The notes beneath the pieces are model-generated. The model saw only the letters and a program-made list of their open reading frames with translations. It had not been told where the DNA came from and made no database searches. Made by a program: the position numbers and the translations under genes. A stretch of 64,000 nucleotides of DNA from Sphingomonas swuensis (GTDB taxonomy: Bacteria > Pseudomonadota > Alphaproteobacteria > Sphingomonadales > Sphingomonadaceae). This document shows, piece after piece, positions 9,711-18,190 of this stretch. Location of the stretch: the NCBI RefSeq assembly GCF_039538045.1, contig NZ_BAABBQ010000001.1, positions 642,001 through 706,000 on the forward strand, read 5' to 3'. Positions within the stretch are counted from its first letter, which is position 1; the number at the start of each line of letters is the position of its first letter.

Positions 9711-11206
9711 GCGAACACCTCCGTGGGGGTCTCGGACAGTTGGTTCAGATAGGCTCGGTGATCGGGCATGCGGTCGACCTTGGCCTGCACCAGATCGCGG
9801 ATGCCGGCGAGATAGAGGTCGATGTTCGCATTGCCGGGCTTGTCGGCGAGCGGGTGGTGGGAGCGGGGAACGATCCCCTGTCCGACCATCACTTGCAGCC
9901 AGCCGAGTTCGGTGAAGAGCTCGTCGGCCGTGCGGAAGATGCGGCCGTTGCCGCGGAAGAGCGCGATCTTCTCCGCCAGCGTGTCGGGCACGCGCATCTC
10001 GCGGCAGCGCTGCCAGAAGGCACCGTCGCGGTCGTTGGCATAGTAGTGCAGGATGATGAAGTCGCGGATGCGCTCATATTCGAACACGAGCTTGTCGTTG
10101 AACTTGGCGACGTCGACCGGATCGATGCCGCCGTTCGGAAGCAGGTCGATGAGGTGTTGCAGCCCCGACTGGACGAGGTGGATCGAGGTCGACTCGAGTG
10201 GCTCGAGAAAGCCGCTCGAAAGGCCGAGCGCGACCACGTTGCCGCGCCAGAACTCCCGTCGGCGGCCGGTGGTGAAGCGCAAGGGGCGCGGGTCGGCGAG
10301 CGGCTTGCCGTCGAGGTTGGCGAGCAGCACCGCGGCGGCTTCGTCGTCGCTGATAAAATCGCTGCAGTAGACGTGGCCGTTGCCGATCCGGTGCTGCAGC
10401 GGGATGCGCCACTGCCAGCCCGCGGCGCGGGCGGTCGACCGGGTGAAGGGCGTTACCGGCTCGACGCTTTCGCAAGGGACGGCGAGCGCGCGGTCCATCG
10501 GCAGCCATTCGGACCAGTCGACGAAATCAACGCCCATCGTCTGGCCGAGGAGCAGCGAGACGAAGCCTGAGCAATCTACGAAGAGGTCGCCCGCGACGCG
10601 GCGCCCATCCTCCAGCTCGACGACTGCGACATGGCCGCTCTCACCGTCGTGGTGGACGGTGCTGATCCGCCCTTCATGACGGACGACGCCGAGGCCTTCG
10701 GCGATCTCGCGCAGGAAGGCGGCATAGAGGCCGGCGTCGAAATGATAGGCGTAGGTAGCCGAGCCGAGCGGGGTGCCGGGCAGTGCTTCCTCGCGCATGA
10801 AGCGATTGGCCCAGGCCGCGGTGCCCGACTGGCTGTAGCGTTCGAGCCGCTCGGCGGCGCCGCGCGCCCGGGCCTGGAGCCAGTAATGATGGAAGGGGAT
10901 GAGGCCGAGGTCGCGCCCGACCTGACCGAAGGCATGAAGGTAGCGACTGTCCTCGCCGCCATGCCAGCCGACGAATTCGATCCCGAGCTTGAAGCTGCCT
11001 TGGGTTCGGCGGACGAACTCGGCTTCGTCGATGCCGATGAGTTCGTTGAAGCGGCGGATGGCGGGGATGGTCGCCTCGCCGACGCCGACGGTGCCGATCG
11101 CATCGGACTCGACCAGTTCGATCGTCCATTGGTCGCCGATCACTCGGCCGAGTGCGGCAGCGGCCATCCACCCGGCCGACCCGCCGCCGACGATGACGAT
11201 CCTCAT
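9707..11206 (-). CDS. Flavin-dependent tryptophan halogenase-family protein (second copy)
   Basis: A 499-residue paralogue of the protein at 1883-3388. FAD motif GGGSAGWMAA is at residues 7-16, the lysine equivalent to PrnA Lys79 at 73 (SFKLGIEF), WQWRIP at 264-269 and the catalytic-glutamate segment E-S-T-S at 338-341. Here the serine after the glutamate is retained, unlike in the first copy, but the family glycine is Ser. It lies directly after the TBDR gene, separated by 62 bases holding a strong hairpin, and overlaps the amylase start by 4 bases. The placement matches BrvH and the Xanthomonas campestris halogenases, also linked to TBDR genes. Substrate unknown. Confidence 0.86.
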   Translation of the reverse strand: MRIVIVGGGSAGWMAAAALGRVIGDQWTIELVESDAIGTVGVGEATIPAIRRFNELIGIDEAEFVRRTQGSFKLGIEFVGWHGGEDSRYLHAFGQVGRDLGLIPFHHYWLQARARGAAERLERYSQSGTAAWANRFMREEALPGTPLGSATYAYHFDAGLYAAFLREIAEGLGVVRHEGRISTVHHDGESGHVAVVELEDGRRVAGDLFVDCSGFVSLLLGQTMGVDFVDWSEWLPMDRALAVPCESVEPVTPFTRSTARAAGWQWRIPLQHRIGNGHVYCSDFISDDEAAAVLLANLDGKPLADPRPLRFTTGRRREFWRGNVVALGLSSGFLEPLESTSIHLVQSGLQHLIDLLPNGGIDPVDVAKFNDKLVFEYERIRDFIILHYYANDRDGAFWQRCREMRVPDTLAEKIALFRGNGRIFRTADELFTELGWLQVMVGQGIVPRSHHPLADKPGNANIDLYLAGIRDLVQAKVDRMPDHRAYLNQLSETPTEVFA

Positions 11207-11268
11207 GAAACCTCTCTCCCTGGACGGCGCGCCACGAAGGACGCGCCGTCCAGTTCGTCGTCAGTCGA
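11207..11268 (-). terminator. Intercistronic hairpin between TBDR and halogenase genes
   Basis: An 11-bp perfect inverted repeat, arms 11221-11231 and 11242-11252 with a 10-base loop, sits 17 bases after the TBDR stop and is not followed by a U tract. The halogenase Shine-Dalgarno (GGGAGAGAGG) lies just downstream. A likely role is 3'-end stabilisation of the TBDR message or partial termination, so that the receptor is made in excess over the downstream enzymes. This is inferred from structure alone. Confidence 0.6.
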
Positions 11269-14037
11269 TCAGAACTTGTAGGTCAATCCCGCAAGGAAGC
11301 GGCGACCGTAGATCTGATAGTCGACAACCTGCCGCGGGTTCTCGTTGCCGTTGACCGATGCGAAGCGCTCGTCGGTGAGATTCTGCCCCTGGAGGTAGAC
11401 CGACAGGCCGCGGAACATCGAGTCCTGGTTGAAGTCGTAACCGACCTGAGCGTCGAAGATCGTCTCGTCGAGCGCGATGCGACGGGTCGGCGAGCCGCCG
11501 AAGCCGGTGAAGTCGCCGAGGAAGGTCGACCGGTAACGGGCGCTGGCACGAGCGTTGAAGCCCCACTTCTCGAAGAAGGCGGTGCCGTTGGCGACCCACT
11601 TCGAATAGCCCGGGATCTGGGTGACGTTGCCGTTGAAGTCGCGCACCTTGGTCTTGGTGTAGCCGACGCCGCCGGTGAGGCCGAAGCCGTCGAGGGCGCT
11701 GGTGAACACGCTGAACGGAAGCGTCGCGGCGACTTCGGCACCGTACATCTTGCCGCCCTTGGTGTTCACCGGGGCGTCGAGACGGCCGATCAGGCTCGGC
11801 GGGGTGACTCCGACCGGAAGCGGGAAGCCGCTGTAATCGAAGTCCTCGATGCGACCGTTGTCGATGTACTTGGTAATGTCCTTCCAGAACAGCTGGAGGG
11901 CGACATAACCCTGGCCACCGAAATACTTCTCAACGTTGAAGTCGACCGCATTGGCCTGATACGGCCGGAGCGTCGGATTGCCGCCGCTACCCGAGATGAA
12001 CGGCTGCGGCCGGTCGGTGGTGTTGATGCCGTAGCCGATCGCCGAGCGCATCTGGTCGAGCCGCGGACGCTGAATCTCGCGGGCCGCGGCGAAGCGGACG
12101 ACGATGTCATTCGGCAGGCGCGCGTTGAGGTTGGCGCTCGGCAGGACCATCCAATATTTGTCGCCGGCGCTGACGTCGACGCGATTGCCGTTGAGGAAGG
12201 CGATGCCGGTCGACTTCTGATCGGTGTGGATGACCTGGACGCCGACGTTGCCGGTCAGCTCGGCGGCGCCGATGTTGCCCTTGAGATTGGCCTGCACATA
12301 GCCGGTCCAGACCTTCTCAAAGACATTGTAGGCCTTGGCCGGAATGTCGTTCGAGGTGTTCGGCGCCAGCACCAGCGTGCCGTCGGCGATGAGATCGCGC
12401 GGGTCGTAGCTGACCACCGGGCCGAGGCCGAGGTAGGACAGGTTGGTCGGCTTGAGGAGCGCGCTCGCCGGGATCGGAAGCTCAAGCGCGCCGCCGCGCA
12501 GGCGGACCAGATATTCGTCGGGCGTCAGCGACTTGGTGCGGTCGGTGTAGTTGATCCCGACCTTCACCGCGTCGAGGAAGCTGCCGATTTCCTTCTGCAC
12601 TTCGCCGCGGACCTGGACGAGCTCGTCGTCGAGGATGCGGTTGTTGTAATAGCCGGCCTGCGGCGTGGTCGCGCTGCCGCCCCAGCCGAGCGGATCGGTC
12701 AGGCGGATGAGGTTCGGGTCGCCGTAGTTGAGCGTCGGCTTGAACTTGGTCCCGGTGGTGCCGGTGACGAAGCTGATGGTGTCGGTCGCGCCGAGGCCCT
12801 CGCCGAAGCCGGTGCCCGAGTAGCTCTCGATGCTCAGCTCCTCGCGGTCGGTACGCGAATAGCTGGCGTCGCCGAATGCCTTCCAGCCATTGTCATTGTT
12901 CCAGGCGAGATTGATCCCGCCCGAGAACAGGTCGGCCTTCTTGGCGAAGATGTCGTTGCGGACGACGCCCTGGACGTTGTTGAAGGTGCCCGAGACGACG
13001 GTGCCGTCCTCGACCTGGAAGGTGCCGGTGTTGAAGGTCGTCCCGAAGGCGCCGAAGCCGAGCGGAAGCTCGATGCCGCGCTTGGTCTGGTCGTCCTTAA
13101 ACTTGCTGTAGAAGCCGTCGACGGTGAGGATCAGGTTCGAGGCGAGCTCGGCCTGGAAGGTGCCGTTGAGGCCAAAGCGCTTGAGCTGGGTCGAGGTGAC
13201 GAACGACTTCGAACCGCCGATCAGGTTGGCGTTCTGGCCGTTGACGTTGACGCCGGCATAGCCCCAGGCGTTGAACTCCTGGTTCTGGTAGGGCTCGTCG
13301 ACATAGGAAGCGGCGAGCGAGATGCCGACGCGGTCGTCGTAGAAGCGGTCGATGAAGGTCGCGCTGGCGCGATAGCCTGTGTCCTTCGAGCCCGAGTTGA
13401 GCTTGCCGAGGTCGGCATAGCTGCCGCGCAGGCCGATCGCGATGGTGCGCTTGGCGACGTCGAGCGGACGGACGGTGCGGATGTCGACGGTGCCGACGAG
13501 GCCTTGGCCGACGAGGCTTGCGCTCGGCGACTTGTAGACGACCACCTGGCTGACGACTTCCGACGGATACTGGTCGAATTCGACGCCGCGGTTGTCGTTG
13601 GTGCTGGTCTGCTCGCGCCCGTTGAGCAGGGTCTGCGAGAAGTCAGGGCCGAAGCCGCGGATGGCGATGACGTTGGCGCGGCCGCTGGTGCGCTGCGAAG
13701 CGATGCCGGGCAGGCGGGCGATCGATTCACCGATCGAGTTGTCGGGCAGCTTGCCGATGTCCTCGGCGGTCACCGACTCAACAATCTGCTCCTGGTTCTT
13801 CTTGGTCCGAACCGCGCTCTCGAGGCTGCGGCGGAAGCCGGTGACGATGATCGCCTCGTCCTCGGTCGGGGCCGGGGTGGCGGCTTCATTGCCTTCGTCC
13901 TCGGTGGTTGCCGGCTTGGTCTCGGCGTCGGCGGGCTGCGTGGTCTGGGCCGCGGCGGGCGAAGCGATCAGCGCGAGGCCGAGCGCAAACGGGCTGGCCG
14001 CAAGTGCGAGCCGGCGCAGCGAGGTCGAAGATGTCAT
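11269..14037 (-). CDS. TonB-dependent outer-membrane receptor, probably for maltodextrins
   Basis: A 922-residue receptor. Signal peptide about 1-30 ends ASPAAA before QTTQ; an acidic linker is followed by a TonB-box-like IIVTG at 63-67. The plug follows (IVESVTAEDIGKLPDNSIGE, SIARLPGIASQR, IRGFGPDFSQTLLNGREQ), then a 22-strand-type barrel ending in FLAGLTYKF with a terminal aromatic. This is the MalA-like class in Caulobacter and sphingomonads. The ATG at 14037 is chosen for its signal peptide and the AGGAGGGG ribosome site 9 bases upstream; a start at 14088 would add 17 charged residues before it. It heads the operon and is divergent from lacI. The ligand is inferred from the amylase and glucosidases. 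Confidence 0.92.
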   Translation of the reverse strand: MTSSTSLRRLALAASPFALGLALIASPAAAQTTQPADAETKPATTEDEGNEAATPAPTEDEAIIVTGFRRSLESAVRTKKNQEQIVESVTAEDIGKLPDNSIGESIARLPGIASQRTSGRANVIAIRGFGPDFSQTLLNGREQTSTNDNRGVEFDQYPSEVVSQVVVYKSPSASLVGQGLVGTVDIRTVRPLDVAKRTIAIGLRGSYADLGKLNSGSKDTGYRASATFIDRFYDDRVGISLAASYVDEPYQNQEFNAWGYAGVNVNGQNANLIGGSKSFVTSTQLKRFGLNGTFQAELASNLILTVDGFYSKFKDDQTKRGIELPLGFGAFGTTFNTGTFQVEDGTVVSGTFNNVQGVVRNDIFAKKADLFSGGINLAWNNDNGWKAFGDASYSRTDREELSIESYSGTGFGEGLGATDTISFVTGTTGTKFKPTLNYGDPNLIRLTDPLGWGGSATTPQAGYYNNRILDDELVQVRGEVQKEIGSFLDAVKVGINYTDRTKSLTPDEYLVRLRGGALELPIPASALLKPTNLSYLGLGPVVSYDPRDLIADGTLVLAPNTSNDIPAKAYNVFEKVWTGYVQANLKGNIGAAELTGNVGVQVIHTDQKSTGIAFLNGNRVDVSAGDKYWMVLPSANLNARLPNDIVVRFAAAREIQRPRLDQMRSAIGYGINTTDRPQPFISGSGGNPTLRPYQANAVDFNVEKYFGGQGYVALQLFWKDITKYIDNGRIEDFDYSGFPLPVGVTPPSLIGRLDAPVNTKGGKMYGAEVAATLPFSVFTSALDGFGLTGGVGYTKTKVRDFNGNVTQIPGYSKWVANGTAFFEKWGFNARASARYRSTFLGDFTGFGGSPTRRIALDETIFDAQVGYDFNQDSMFRGLSVYLQGQNLTDERFASVNGNENPRQVVDYQIYGRRFLAGLTYKF

Positions 14038-14088
14038 GTCGAAATTACCCCTCCTGGACGTGCGCCGACCCAACCGGGGTGAGCGCAC

Positions 14089-14182
14089 TTGTCACGGAGG
14101 TGAAATCTACCAGCCATTTTGAAAGCGGGTAGGCCAAGGGCCCGCTATACATACGTATTCAGGTCGCTACACTGTTGCGACA
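14089..14182. promoter_or_regulatory. Divergent control region of TBDR operon and lacI, with LacI-type operator candidates
   Basis: An 8-bp perfect palindrome with the central CpG typical of LacI-family operators, ATACGTAT, lies at 14151-14158 within TACATACGTATTC. A second inverted repeat, GTCGC (14163-14167) and GCGAC (14177-14181), abuts the lacI start codon. Together they would allow the regulator to control both the receptor operon and itself. No clear sigma-70 boxes are assigned. LacI binding is inferred from position and shape. Confidence 0.5.
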
Positions 14183-15208
14183 ATGACGCAGCGGCGCCCG
14201 ACATCGTTCGACATTGCGGCTCTGGCGGGTGTGTCACAGCCGACAGTCAGCCGTGCCCTGTCGGGAAATCCGGCGGTCAGCGCGGAGACCCGGGCACGGG
14301 TCCTCGCCGCCGCCGAGCAGCTCCATTACAAGGTCGACAAGAATGCCTCGGGGCTCCGCCGGCAGCAGAGCCGGACCATCGCCCTGCTGTTCTTCGAGGA
14401 CCCGACCCCCGACCAGACGCTGATCAATCCCTTCTACCTGTCGATGGTCGGATCGATGGTGCGAAGCTGCGCGGCGCACGGCTACGACCTGTTGATCAGC
14501 TTCCAGCAGCTCAGCGACGACTGGCACGTCGACTATGAGGACAGTCGCAAGGCCGACGGGATCGTGCTGCTCGGCTATGGCAACTACCTGCAGTATCGCC
14601 CGCGGCTCGAGCAGCTGGTCGGGCGCGGCGCGCACTTCGTCTGCTGGGGCAATCCGCGCGCGGCCGAATATGGCGCGATCGTCGGCTCGGACAATGAGGC
14701 TGGCGGGCACGAGGCGACGCGGCACCTGCTCGGGCTCGGCCGGCGACGGGTCGCCTTCATCGGGACCGCGAGCGAGGCCTATCCCGAATTCCTCGACCGA
14801 TACCGCGGCTATGTCCGGGCGCATGACGAGGCCGCGCTGAGCGTGCTCGACGGGCTCCGCTGCGACGCCGGTCCGAGCGAGGAGGAGGGGCGCTCGGCGG
14901 TGATGGAGCTCGAGCGCCGGCATGTCGCCTTCGACGCCATCTTCGCGGCTTCGGACCTTGCGGCGATCGGTGCGATGAAGGCGCTTCAGGAGCGCGGCCG
15001 GCGGGTACCAGAGGATGTCGCCGTCGTCGGCTTCGACGATCTTGCCGCCGCCGGCTACGCGACCCCGCCGCTGACCACGGTCGCGCAGGATGCCAAGGCG
15101 GCAGGGCAGGCGCTGGTCGAGGCGCTGCTCGACCGGATCGAGGGTCGCGAGGAGCAGCCGCGGCTGCTCCCCGTTACCTTGAAGGTACGCGGCTCAAGCG
15201 TCGCTTGA
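14183..15208 (+). CDS. LacI-family transcriptional regulator
   Basis: A 341-residue repressor. The N-terminal helix-turn-helix and hinge (TSFDIAALAGVSQPTVSRAL, then A-E-Q-L-H-Y) occupy about residues 7-60; the rest is a periplasmic-binding-protein-like effector domain with GIVLLGYGNYLQ, DNEAGGHEATRHL and VAVVGFDDLA. The ATG at 14183 is required to keep the HTH, but no Shine-Dalgarno precedes it; an inverted repeat does, suggesting autoregulation or weak or leaderless translation. Effector is probably maltose or a maltodextrin product, as with MalI-type repressors in Caulobacter. Its 3' end overlaps the transporter at 15194 convergently by 15 bases. Confidence 0.9.
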   Translation: MTQRRPTSFDIAALAGVSQPTVSRALSGNPAVSAETRARVLAAAEQLHYKVDKNASGLRRQQSRTIALLFFEDPTPDQTLINPFYLSMVGSMVRSCAAHGYDLLISFQQLSDDWHVDYEDSRKADGIVLLGYGNYLQYRPRLEQLVGRGAHFVCWGNPRAAEYGAIVGSDNEAGGHEATRHLLGLGRRRVAFIGTASEAYPEFLDRYRGYVRAHDEAALSVLDGLRCDAGPSEEEGRSAVMELERRHVAFDAIFAASDLAAIGAMKALQERGRRVPEDVAVVGFDDLAAAGYATPPLTTVAQDAKAAGQALVEALLDRIEGREEQPRLLPVTLKVRGSSVA

Positions 15209-16483
15209 AGCTGGCCGCCGGGCGTAGATGCCGTAGGCGGCGATGATCGCGTAGCACAGCGCCGGAAGCAGCAGCGCGGTGCGGAGGCTTCCGCTTGCGT
15301 CGGCGATCACGCCGGTCAGCAGCGGCACGACCGCGCCGCCGAAGATGGCGATGTTGATGATCCCCGAACCGTCCGCCGCGCGTGCTCCCAGCCGCTCGCA
15401 GGCGAGGCTGAAGATGGTCGGGAACATGATCGAGTTCATCAGGCCGACCGCCAGCAGGCTGTAGCCCGAGATGGTGCCGGTCGAGCTGGTCGAGAGCAGG
15501 ATCAGCGCGATCGCGCCGCAGGCGACGCCGGCGAGGATCTTGCCCGGGCTCAGGATGCGGAGGAAGTAGCTGCCGATGAAGCGCCCGACCATCGCTCCGC
15601 CCCAATAGAGGAAGATGAGGTCGCCGGCGCCGCGCTCGCTGAGGCCAAGCGTCGAGGACTGCTGGAGATAGTTGACGATAAGGCTGCCGATCGAGACCTC
15701 GGCGCCGACATAGAGGAAGATGCACAGTGCGCCGAAGCCGAAGCGCTTGCGGCGGATCAGCGACAGTCCGTCGAGCAGCGAGCTCCGCTCATGCTGCTCG
15801 CCCGGAAGGCGGTTGCGGAACAGGAACACGGCGCCGGCGATCACCAGCAAAGCGACGGCAAGTCCGATGTAGGTGCTGACGATCGCGCTCGTCTCGGCCG
15901 CGCGATAGGCGTCGAGCGCGGGACCGCTGAGCTGGTCGGCGCTGACCGCGGCGAGGCCGCCGAGGATGAGCGCGGAGCCGACGATCGGGAAGACGGTGGT
16001 GCCGAGGCTGTTGAAGGCCTGGGCGAAGGTCAGCCGGCTGTGCACCGTCTTTTGCGGTCCGAGAAGGCTGATCAGCGGGTTGGCGACGACCTGGACGATC
16101 ACCACGCCGCTGGCGAGCACGAACAGAGCGAACAGGAACAGTCCGTAGGTCGCGGTGCGCGAGGCGGGAATGAACAGCAGGCAGCCCGCCATCATCACCA
16201 GCAGGCCGGTCATCGCGCCGCGCATGTAGCCGATCCGCTTGACCAGCTGCGCGCCCGGGATGCCGATCACGAGGTAAGCGGTGAAGAAGCAGAACTGCAC
16301 CAGCATCGCCTGCGTATAGTTGAGCGTGAACAGCTCCTTCAGCTTGGGCAGGATGACGTCGTTGAGGCTGGTGATGCCGCCGAAGATGAAGAAGAGCGCG
16401 AAGACGAAATAGCGCAGCTCGGGAGCGTCGACGCCCTCGCTGACCGAGCCGTCAACCGGCTCCGATGCACTTACGACGGCCAT
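15194..16483 (-). CDS. Sugar:H+ symporter, FucP/GluP-type MFS
   Basis: A 429-residue MFS permease of the FHS family (fucose, glucose or galactose uptake in the inner membrane). It starts with a hydrophilic 23-residue leader, then about 12 hydrophobic segments. Diagnostic stretches are FFIFGGITSLNDVILPKLKE, VQVVANPLISLLGP and LTFAQAFNSLGT. In maltose loci this would import the glucose released in the periplasm by GH97. ATG 16483 has an AGGGGGAA site upstream. It is divergent from the second MFS gene, and the 142 bases between carry repeated operator-like elements. Confidence 0.88.
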   Translation of the reverse strand: MAVVSASEPVDGSVSEGVDAPELRYFVFALFFIFGGITSLNDVILPKLKELFTLNYTQAMLVQFCFFTAYLVIGIPGAQLVKRIGYMRGAMTGLLVMMAGCLLFIPASRTATYGLFLFALFVLASGVVIVQVVANPLISLLGPQKTVHSRLTFAQAFNSLGTTVFPIVGSALILGGLAAVSADQLSGPALDAYRAAETSAIVSTYIGLAVALLVIAGAVFLFRNRLPGEQHERSSLLDGLSLIRRKRFGFGALCIFLYVGAEVSIGSLIVNYLQQSSTLGLSERGAGDLIFLYWGGAMVGRFIGSYFLRILSPGKILAGVACGAIALILLSTSSTGTISGYSLLAVGLMNSIMFPTIFSLACERLGARAADGSGIINIAIFGGAVVPLLTGVIADASGSLRTALLLPALCYAIIAAYGIYARRPASSDA

Positions 16484-16625
16484 CCTGTTTCCCCCTCACG
16501 TGAGCGTTCACCTGTGACCATAGAGGCGATGACTGTCACCTGTGAATACCTATTCTGCTGCACTGCACAAAGGATTGGCACTGCTCGGCTTTCCTGCTTT
16601 CGTGCGGGAGAGTGGAGGGACAGTA
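16484..16625. promoter_or_regulatory. Divergent promoter region with operator-like repeats
   Basis: Three elements stand out. A 12-mer centred on CpG, GTGAGCGTTCAC at 16500-16511, has the shape of a LacI-family operator. The 10-mer TCACCTGTGA occurs twice, at 16508-16517 and 16536-16545, each with TCAC/GTGA arms and spaced 28 bases start to start; the first overlaps the 12-mer. They lie between two divergent transporter genes, so one regulator could switch both. The nearby LacI (14183) is an obvious candidate, although its own region carries a different palindrome. Confidence 0.5.
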
Positions 16626-18131
16626 ATGGATCAGGTGACAGGTCGGCTGGAGAAGCCGCGGCAGGGTTGGACGGGGCTTTGGAACATCTCGTTCGGCTTC
16701 TTCGGAATCCAGATCGGCTTCGCGCTCCAGAATGCGAACATGAGCCGCATCTTCCAGTCACTGGGCGCGAGCATCGACGACCTGCCCTGGCTGTGGGCGG
16801 CGGCGCCGCTGACCGGGCTGCTGGTCCAGCCGATCATCGGTTTCATGAGCGATCGCACCTGGCTCGGCCGCTTCGGCCGGCGGCGTCCCTACTTCGTCGC
16901 GGGTGCGGTGCTCGCGGCGCTGTCGCTGCTGCTGATGCCGCTGGCGCCGATGCTGCTCGCCGCGGCGGTGCTGCTGTGGATGCTCGACGCCAGCCTCAAC
17001 ATTTCGATGGAGCCATTCCGTGCGTTCGTCGGCGACCAGTTGCGGCGCGACCAGCATACCACGGGCTATGCGGTGCAGACCGCCTTCATCGGCGCCGGCG
17101 CGGTGGTCGGCTCGCTCTTCCCCTATCTGCTCGAACATTGGGGTGTCGCCAACGTCGCGCCCGGCGGCGGCATTCCCGACACGGTCAAGTGGAGCTTCTG
17201 GGCCGGCGGAGTCGCGCTGTTCCTCGCGGTGATGTGGACCGTACTGACCACGCGCGAATATTCGCCCGAGGAGATGCGCGGCTTTGGCGAGGAAGTCGAA
17301 GGCGACGGAAGCCAGACGGTCCGGGCACTGGCCGCGCGAACCTATGGCGGAAGCCTGCTGTGGGTCGGCGCCGGGGCGCTAGTCGTCCTTGCCGTGGTCG
17401 AGCTTGCGCTCGAGAAGGAAGTGTATCTCCTCGGCGGACTGCTCATCACCTACGGGCTGCTCTCGGCGATCGCGATCGCGCTCGCCAAGCAGGGTCGTCC
17501 GGCGACCATGCTCGGAAGCCTGGTCGGCGACTTTTCGGGCATGCCGCCGGTGATGAAGCAATTGGCGCTGGTGCAATTCTTCAGCTGGTCGGCGCTGTTC
17601 ATCATGTGGATCAACACCACGCCGGTCATCGCCCAATATTTCTTCGCGACCACCGACGCCGACAGCGCCGCCTACCAGGAAGCCGGCAACTGGGTAGGCG
17701 TGCTGTTCGCGGTCTACAACGGGGTCGCCGCAATCGCCGCGCTGGCCATCCTTCCGGCGCTCGCCAAGCGGATCGGCAAGGCCCGCACCCATGCCATCTG
17801 CCTCATCGCCGGAGCGCTCGGCTACGCGAGCTTCTTCGTCTTCCGCGATCCGCAGCATCTGCTGATCGCCGAGGTGGGCGTCGGGATCGCCTGGGCCTCG
17901 ATCCTCGCCATGCCCTACGCGATCCTGGCGAGCGCGCTGCCGCAGGCCAAGCTCGGCACCTACATGGGCCTGTTCAACATCTTCATCGTCGTGCCGCAGC
18001 TGCTGGTGGCGACCGTCATGGGGTCGATCATGAAGGCCTTCTTCCCGGGCGAGCCGATCTGGACGATGGCCTTTGCCGCGGGAGTGATGGCGCTGGCGGC
18101 AATGGCGACGCTGCGGGTCAAAGAAGCCTGA
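16626..18131 (+). CDS. MFS sugar transporter (sucrose/maltose-type, MalY-like)
   Basis: A 501-residue inner-membrane permease of the glycoside/SUC branch of the MFS, with about 12 membrane segments. Characteristic stretches are [20 protein letters not shown] near the N-terminus, [19 protein letters not shown] (loop 2-3 RxGRRRP motif), [19 protein letters not shown] and [23 protein letters not shown] 16626 follows GGAGGGA; the open frame begins 84 bases earlier but without the family start. In Caulobacter a similar protein, MalY, imports maltose. Here it most likely imports maltose or maltodextrin for the cytoplasmic GH13 alpha-glucosidase; the substrate is inferred. Confidence 0.88.
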   Translation: MDQVTGRLEKPRQGWTGLWNISFGFFGIQIGFALQNANMSRIFQSLGASIDDLPWLWAAAPLTGLLVQPIIGFMSDRTWLGRFGRRRPYFVAGAVLAALSLLLMPLAPMLLAAAVLLWMLDASLNISMEPFRAFVGDQLRRDQHTTGYAVQTAFIGAGAVVGSLFPYLLEHWGVANVAPGGGIPDTVKWSFWAGGVALFLAVMWTVLTTREYSPEEMRGFGEEVEGDGSQTVRALAARTYGGSLLWVGAGALVVLAVVELALEKEVYLLGGLLITYGLLSAIAIALAKQGRPATMLGSLVGDFSGMPPVMKQLALVQFFSWSALFIMWINTTPVIAQYFFATTDADSAAYQEAGNWVGVLFAVYNGVAAIAALAILPALAKRIGKARTHAICLIAGALGYASFFVFRDPQHLLIAEVGVGIAWASILAMPYAILASALPQAKLGTYMGLFNIFIVVPQLLVATVMGSIMKAFFPGEPIWTMAFAAGVMALAAMATLRVKEA

Positions 18132-18149
18132 GCGGGGCAGCAACCTTCT

Positions 18150-18174
18150 CCAGCCCCTCTCGTTGAGGGGCTGG
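18150..18174 (+). terminator. Hairpin after the MFS gene
   Basis: Perfect 10-bp stem (18150-18159 with 18165-18174) and a 5-base loop, 19 bases after the transporter stop. There is no U tract downstream (AACGAAGGGG follows), and AAGGGGAG there is also the ribosome site of the next gene. It may act as a weak terminator or as a message-stabilising element between the two genes. Confidence 0.5.
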
Positions 18175-18190
18175 AACGAAGGGGAGCCTC

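Noticed and set aside
12226..14082. A 618-codon plus-strand open frame
   Set aside because: Antisense to the first TBDR and overlapping the control region; no motif.
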